From NCBI GenBank assembly GCA_965277855.1, contig OZ255847.1:2914001-2978000 (forward strand): a stretch of DNA of 64,000 nucleotides, in the 5' to 3' direction. Every line of letters starts with the position of its first letter. Position 1 is the first letter of the stretch. The DNA is from Bog-105 sp965277855. GTDB lineage: Bacteria; Acidobacteriota; Terriglobia; Bryobacterales; Bryobacteraceae. Shown in pieces: positions 59,886 through 64,000 of the stretch. The notes under the pieces were generated by a model that did no database searches, was not told where the DNA came from, and saw only the letters and a list, made by a program, of their open reading frames with translations. A program made the position numbers and the translations under genes.

Positions 59886-61076
59886 TTATTGAACTAACCG
59901 GCGCTGTTTTCGCAGGATAGCGGGCATGTCGTAGTCGTCGGCCGGCGGGCGCTCTTCCTCAGGCGGCTGGGGAGCGGCTTTGATGACCATTTCAGGCTCG
60001 GCGAGGTGCTCGGCAGGAGCCGCGGCGACAACGGGTAGGTCGGGCGAGTTGGCGGTGGTGAAAGGGAAATGCGGATTGCGACGGTCGATTTCGGGAAGGG
60101 TGTCGCGCTGAAAGCCGGTGGCGATAACGGTGATTTTGACCCGATCCTCCATTTTCTCGTCGAGCACGATGCCGAAGTTGATCTGGGCGTCTTCGTTTTG
60201 CGTGGCTTTGCGGATCAGGTTGCAGGCTTCGTTTACGTCGTGAATGCCGAGTTGGCTGGAAGCGGTGATATTGATAAGCACGCCGCGTGCTCCCAATACT
60301 CCACCTTCTTCCATGAGCGGGCTGTTGATGGCGCGCTGGGCCGCTTCTACAGGTGCTTTCTCGCCCGCTGCGACGGCGGTGCCCATCATGGCGTAACCCA
60401 TGCCTAGCATGATGGTGCGGATATCGGAAAAGTCGCGATTGATCAGGCCGGGCGTGGTGATGATGTCGGCAATGCCCTGCACCGCTTGGCGGAGAACATC
60501 GTCGGCCATGCGGAAGGAATCGAGAAAGCTGGTGCTGCGGGGTGCGAGTCCAAGAAGCTTTTCGTTGGGAATACTGATGACCGTATCGCAGCTACCGGCG
60601 AGTTCGGCGAGGCCACGTTCAGCCTGACGCATACGGCGCGGGCCTTCGAATGCAAACGGCTTGGTGACCACGGCCACGGTGAGGGCATTCAGTTCCTTCG
60701 CGAGTGACGCCACGACGGGTGCGGCACCGGTTCCAGTACCGCCTCCGAGCCCCGCCGTGACAAAGACCATATCGGCCCCTTCCAGCATTTCTATAATTTG
60801 TTCTGTATCTTCGAGGGCGGCCTGGCGCCCGACGGAGGGGTCGGAACCGGCGCCAAGTCCGCTGGTGAGCTTCTTGCCGATACCTAGCTTGTTGGCGACG
60901 GGCGAGGCGGCGAGCGATTGCTTGTCGGTGTTGAGGATATAGAAATCGATGCCGCCGAGACCTTCGTGGAGCATGCGGGCAACGGCATTGGAACCGCCGC
61001 CTCCGACACCGATTACTTTGATGCGGGTCCCTAGCTGGACTTCGTCTTCGATAAGAAATTTAAGATCGTCAGGCAT
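59886..61076 (-). CDS. ftsZ: Cell division protein FtsZ
   Basis: 396 aa. The tubulin-type GTPase has IKVIGVGGGGSNAVARM near residue 20, the signature loop GGGTGTGAAPVVA, and the synergy-loop region (INRDFSDIRTIM). A long linker (about 325-375) is followed by the C-terminal peptide DDYDMPAILRKQRR, which binds FtsA/ZipA-type partners. It is the last gene of the murC-ftsQ-ftsA-ftsZ series, 24 nt after ftsA. It polymerises into the Z ring. Confidence 0.98.
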   Translation of the reverse strand: MPDDLKFLIEDEVQLGTRIKVIGVGGGGSNAVARMLHEGLGGIDFYILNTDKQSLAASPVANKLGIGKKLTSGLGAGSDPSVGRQAALEDTEQIIEMLEGADMVFVTAGLGGGTGTGAAPVVASLAKELNALTVAVVTKPFAFEGPRRMRQAERGLAELAGSCDTVISIPNEKLLGLAPRSTSFLDSFRMADDVLRQAVQGIADIITTPGLINRDFSDIRTIMLGMGYAMMGTAVAAGEKAPVEAAQRAINSPLMEEGGVLGARGVLINITASSQLGIHDVNEACNLIRKATQNEDAQINFGIVLDEKMEDRVKITVIATGFQRDTLPEIDRRNPHFPFTTANSPDLPVVAAAPAEHLAEPEMVIKAAPQPPEEERPPADDYDMPAILRKQRRLVQ

Positions 61077-61100
61077 TTTTCGTCTTTCTGTTTCAGAGAT

Positions 61101-62297
61101 TTATTTCACGGCCAGACCGGCTAGTCCGGCGGAGGCTCTTTTCCAATCGCGTTTTAATTTCAAGCGGCCGGAGTACATCACCAGGCCGGCGGCGGTAGTC
61201 CAAGTGGGATTGTCGAGTTCTTGCGGCCAGTTTTCAATGCCGGTTGCAAGACCGTTGCGGGCCTGGCAATTGAGAACTCGTTCGGCGATGTCGCACATGC
61301 CGGGCAGGAGCGACCCGCCACCCGTGAGAATCGCGCCTTCCAGAAGAGACTGCTCCATGCCGACCCGCAGGATTTCGGCGTAGATGCGGTCGAAGATATC
61401 TTCCGCGCGAGCTTCAAGAATTTCGTTAAGTTGACGGCGTGGCGCTTCACGTATCCCGCGGCCTTCGGCAGTGGGGATTTCGATGTAACTGTTGTCCCAC
61501 TCGGTGCCGGTGAGGGCACAGCCAAATTCACGTTTCAGATTTTCGGCATCCTCGTAGTTCACCTTGAGAAGCCAGGATACGTCGCGGGTAAAGTGATCGG
61601 CGCCTATCGGGAGCGACGTTGCGAGGAGTAACGCGTCGCCATCATAGACGGCCAAGTGAGTGGACTGAGCTCCGATATCAATGAGGGCGACACCGCGGGC
61701 GCGATCTTCGGGCAGAATCGTGGCATAAGCAGCGGCAACGCCTTCAAAGATGGATTCCTCGACAGCAAGATGAGCTTTGTGAACAGCCGAAATCAGAGAC
61801 TGGTGTTCGCCGAGCGACGCAGTGATGACGTGAACATTGGCTTCCAGCCGCGCACAAAGAATACCTTTGGGATTGCGGTAGCCAGCGCGTCCATCGATTG
61901 TAAAGTCCTGCGGACAGATTTGCAGAATCTGGCGATCTTCTTCCAGACGTACCCGGGAGGCTAGTTCGACCGAGTACCGCAGGTCGTCGGGCTCAATGTC
62001 GCGACGCCGACCGAATTCATAAAGTCCACGACTGTTTACGCCGGCAACGCAACCCCCGACACCAATAACCGCTGACTCGGGCGAAGCTTCCGCCCGCGAT
62101 TCGGCCTCGTGAAGGGCGAACTGGATGCTTTGCCCGAGCGCGTTTTGGTCGGTCAGGCGGCCTTTGGTCCAGGCCTGGACGGGCGCTTCGCCGTAACCGA
62201 GGAATTTGAGACTTTGCTCTTCGAGAGCACAGATAACGGCACGCGTGCTGGTACTCCCCAAGTCGAGGCCAACAGCCAATTTCGTTTTATTGCTCAT
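61101..62297 (-). CDS. ftsA: Cell division protein FtsA
   Basis: 398 aa actin-fold ATPase. The phosphate-1 motif GLDLGSTSTRAV, the SHS2 (1C) domain region with GVGGCVAGVNSRGL, phosphate-2 ALIDIGAQSTHLAVY and ILTGGGSLLPGM are all present. The C-terminus (KLKRDWKRASAGLAGLAVK) is amphipathic and can serve as the membrane-targeting helix. It anchors FtsZ to the membrane. It follows ftsQ by 20 nt. Confidence 0.97.
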   Translation of the reverse strand: MSNKTKLAVGLDLGSTSTRAVICALEEQSLKFLGYGEAPVQAWTKGRLTDQNALGQSIQFALHEAESRAEASPESAVIGVGGCVAGVNSRGLYEFGRRRDIEPDDLRYSVELASRVRLEEDRQILQICPQDFTIDGRAGYRNPKGILCARLEANVHVITASLGEHQSLISAVHKAHLAVEESIFEGVAAAYATILPEDRARGVALIDIGAQSTHLAVYDGDALLLATSLPIGADHFTRDVSWLLKVNYEDAENLKREFGCALTGTEWDNSYIEIPTAEGRGIREAPRRQLNEILEARAEDIFDRIYAEILRVGMEQSLLEGAILTGGGSLLPGMCDIAERVLNCQARNGLATGIENWPQELDNPTWTTAAGLVMYSGRLKLKRDWKRASAGLAGLAVK

Positions 62298-62317
62298 GTA
62301 TTTTCGCTCATGCCTTG

Positions 62318-63154
62318 TTACTCATGGTGCTCATCGCCTACTGCCGTAATGACTCCGTCAACGCGTAGATCGAGCGTTTTGGCATCGGGGCGTTTCTCTT
62401 TGATTTCGGGATAGTTACTCAGGAAGCTTTGCAGGCGTTCCGTGTAATTGTCATCGCCAATCATGAGATTGAGAACCGCGTTATCGGCGTGCTCGGAAAC
62501 GATGAGATTGTTGGGATCGGCCACGTTGACCTCTGAAATTTGGGCAGCGAGCGGTCCGATCTCTTTCAACATGCCGAGAACGCGGCGAACGCGAGCGCGG
62601 CGATTGTCAACAGGCTCCTGTTCGGAAATTCCGGAGATGACGGGTAACGTGAACTGCGCGGCGATGCGTGGACGGAGTACATGGCCCTCCCGGTCAATGA
62701 GGGCGAGGTGGGACATACCATCTATGCGATTCGGAACGAGGCGCACGAAAGCCACAGGCACACGCTCGCGGATGAACACTCTTAGCGTGTTCGGCCAAAC
62801 CTTCGAAACCGTTGCGTCCTCCACCCAATCGATTTCCAATAGTTCGAGCCGGCGTTTTTCGAGCGGCACGAGGTAGAGACTGCGGCCAAAATCCTCCGCG
62901 AAGACATGACGGATTTGGGAAGTCGACGCATAATGGATACCCTCCACACTGAGATTTGGACTACGACCACGGAACTCTTCTGATTCGGCGATACGGAAAC
63001 GGTTGTCCTTGATTAAGAACTCCTCGGTCGAATGCCAGGCAAACAAAGTGCTAACCATCAACAACACCCCCGCAACCAGCCAGAAGGTGAAGCGGAGCCA
63101 GCGAAAGTGCTCATAGGGCTCCGGGGATGCAGGCACTGACGGGCGGCGAGGCAT
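62318..63154 (-). CDS. ftsQ: Cell division protein FtsQ
   Basis: 278 aa from the ATG at 63154, which leaves 1 nt after the murC stop; a longer frame at 63220 overlaps murC. One membrane helix (FTFWLVAGVLLMVSTLFAW), then the POTRA domain (FRGRSPNLSVEGIHYASTSQIRHVF), then the beta domain (LEIDWVEDATVSKVWPNTLRVFIRERVPVAF). It is part of the FtsQLB complex that regulates septal wall synthesis. Confidence 0.95.
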   Translation of the reverse strand: MPRRPSVPASPEPYEHFRWLRFTFWLVAGVLLMVSTLFAWHSTEEFLIKDNRFRIAESEEFRGRSPNLSVEGIHYASTSQIRHVFAEDFGRSLYLVPLEKRRLELLEIDWVEDATVSKVWPNTLRVFIRERVPVAFVRLVPNRIDGMSHLALIDREGHVLRPRIAAQFTLPVISGISEQEPVDNRRARVRRVLGMLKEIGPLAAQISEVNVADPNNLIVSEHADNAVLNLMIGDDNYTERLQSFLSNYPEIKEKRPDAKTLDLRVDGVITAVGDEHHE

Positions 63155-63155
63155 G

Positions 63156-64000
63156 TCAGGCGGCCTCCTGGCGGAGCTTTTCCAAAATCTTTTCCGCAGC
63201 TTGCGAGACACTCCCGGCACCGAGGGTTATTACCAGATCGCCGGGTTCAGCGGCGGCGGCAATTTGCGCGATGCCTTCGTCAAACGTTGACACGTAATGG
63301 GCGGAACGGTGGCCGAAGGAGCGGATTTTTTCCAGCAGCGCTTTTGAGTGAACCCCGGCGAGCGGCGCTTCGGACGCTGCATAAATGTCCAGGAGAAAGA
63401 GGTCGTCTGCCTGGTGGAAGGCAGTGCCGAATTCGTCTAGCAGTTGTTTGGTGCGCGAGTAGCGGTGCGGCTGAAAAAGGACTCGAACCTTTTTGTAAGG
63501 CGTTAACTTGGCGGCCGCAAGGGTGGCCCTGATTTCGGTGGGGTGGTGGCCATAGTCGTCGACCACAGTGACGCCATGTTCGCGACCTCGCACAGAAAAG
63601 CGGCGATCGACGCCGGTAAAGGCTGCGAGGCCTTCAACAATTCGCGGGAGCGGCACATCCATTTCGAGTGCAACAGCGATTGCCGCAGTGGCGTTCAAAA
63701 CGTTATGCACACCCGGTACATTGAGATGGAACTGGCCGAGATCGGATTGATGGCGACGAATGTTAAAGTCGCTGCCTTCGGCGCGGAGGGTGATGTTCTG
63801 AATTTCCAAATCCACCTGCGTACTTCGGCCGTACGTAATGGTGCGGCGGCGGATAGCCGGGAAAATCCGCTGAATGTTCGGATCTTCCATGCAGAGAATG
63901 GCTGCGCCGTAGAAAGGAATTTTGTTGACGAACTCGGTGAAAGCGGATTCGATGGCGTCAAGCGACGCGTAATGGTCGAGGTGCTCGCGATCAATGTTGG
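63156..64000 (-). CDS. murC: UDP-N-acetylmuramate--L-alanine ligase MurC (5' end beyond window)
   Basis: 281 residues of the C-terminal part are present; the frame stays open to the right edge, beginning NIDREHLDHYASLDAIESAF. The Mur ligase central domain continues (FVNKIPFYGAAILCMEDPN), then GVHNVLNATAAIAVALEM, and the C-terminal domain (VVDDYGHHPTEIRATLAAA, VLFQPHRYSRTKQL, GDLVITLGAGSV). It adds L-alanine to UDP-MurNAc. It is followed directly by ftsQ, with murB and ddl absent from this position. Confidence 0.96.
   Translation of the reverse strand, partial: NIDREHLDHYASLDAIESAFTEFVNKIPFYGAAILCMEDPNIQRIFPAIRRRTITYGRSTQVDLEIQNITLRAEGSDFNIRRHQSDLGQFHLNVPGVHNVLNATAAIAVALEMDVPLPRIVEGLAAFTGVDRRFSVRGREHGVTVVDDYGHHPTEIRATLAAAKLTPYKKVRVLFQPHRYSRTKQLLDEFGTAFHQADDLFLLDIYAASEAPLAGVHSKALLEKIRSFGHRSAHYVSTFDEGIAQIAAAAEPGDLVITLGAGSVSQAAEKILEKLRQEAA

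Noticed and set aside
1..64000. CRISPR array, rRNA, prophage module
   Set aside because: No regularly spaced direct repeats with unique spacers, no rRNA-like segments and no phage structural genes were seen; the ORF6N remnant alone is not enough for a prophage.

Overview
The window is bacterial chromosome, and gene content points to an Acidobacteriota member of the Solibacter/Bryobacter type. The evidence is a PQQ propeller protein ending in the C-terminal domain first catalogued in Solibacter, a PadR regulator overlapping an acidobacterial-type duplicated permease, several PEP-CTERM proteins, S53 peptidase, DUF2130 and NHL/FG-GAP proteins. This is inferred from families; no 16S gene is present.

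Layout. 1-3.2 kb: two abutting minus-strand glycosyltransferase genes (exopolysaccharide or cell-surface glycan), the first cut by the window edge. 3.3-14.2 kb: large secreted proteins (NHL/FG-GAP, S53 peptidase), a class A penicillin-binding protein and a DUF2130 protein. 14.3 kb: tRNA-Val(UAC). 14.4-22.6 kb: small metabolic and membrane genes (SDR, hydrolase, gluconate-dehydrogenase-like pair, DMT transporter, GH15 enzyme). 22.6-28.7 kb: a bufferin-type copper-peptide operon (BufA2-like precursor, MNIO enzyme, BufC partner, DoxX, exported metallopeptidase), then an ECF sigma factor/anti-sigma pair and a Crp/Fnr regulator. 28.8-33.5 kb: PQQ propeller protein and two PEP-CTERM proteins. 33.5-37.6 kb: decayed accessory zone with a YCII remnant, a 50-aa CPxC membrane peptide, a frameshifted DUF899 gene, a dead IS110 fragment and an intact IS110 element. 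37.7-51.1 kb: pectate-lyase-like protein, two polytopic membrane proteins (one a GT87 glycosyltransferase), MsrB, LexA, LolA-like protein, two-component system, methyltransferase and a frameshifted ORF6N gene. 51.2-56.1 kb: PadR/permease pair, alditol-oxidase-like enzyme and MgtC. 56.3-59.7 kb: a minus-strand metal operon (Cys-rich lipoprotein, outer-membrane barrel, MerP-like protein, MerT-like protein, BNR-repeat protein). 59.9-64 kb: cell-division genes in the order murC-ftsQ-ftsA-ftsZ on the minus strand, with murC cut by the right edge.

The two most interesting items both concern soft-metal handling. (1) The MerP-like gene has an in-frame TGA exactly at the first Cys of its GMxCxxC metal site. 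A signal peptide and good ribosome binding site lie upstream, and a hairpin with the features of a bacterial SECIS lies just downstream, so it is a candidate selenoprotein (GMDUMTC). (2) The bufferin operon sits beside an ECF sigma/anti-sigma pair resembling SigF-NrsF. A GTAAC-N16-CGAA promoter-like element precedes the bufferin gene and a DMT transporter, and a one-base-longer version precedes a PEP-CTERM gene, which suggests a local regulon.
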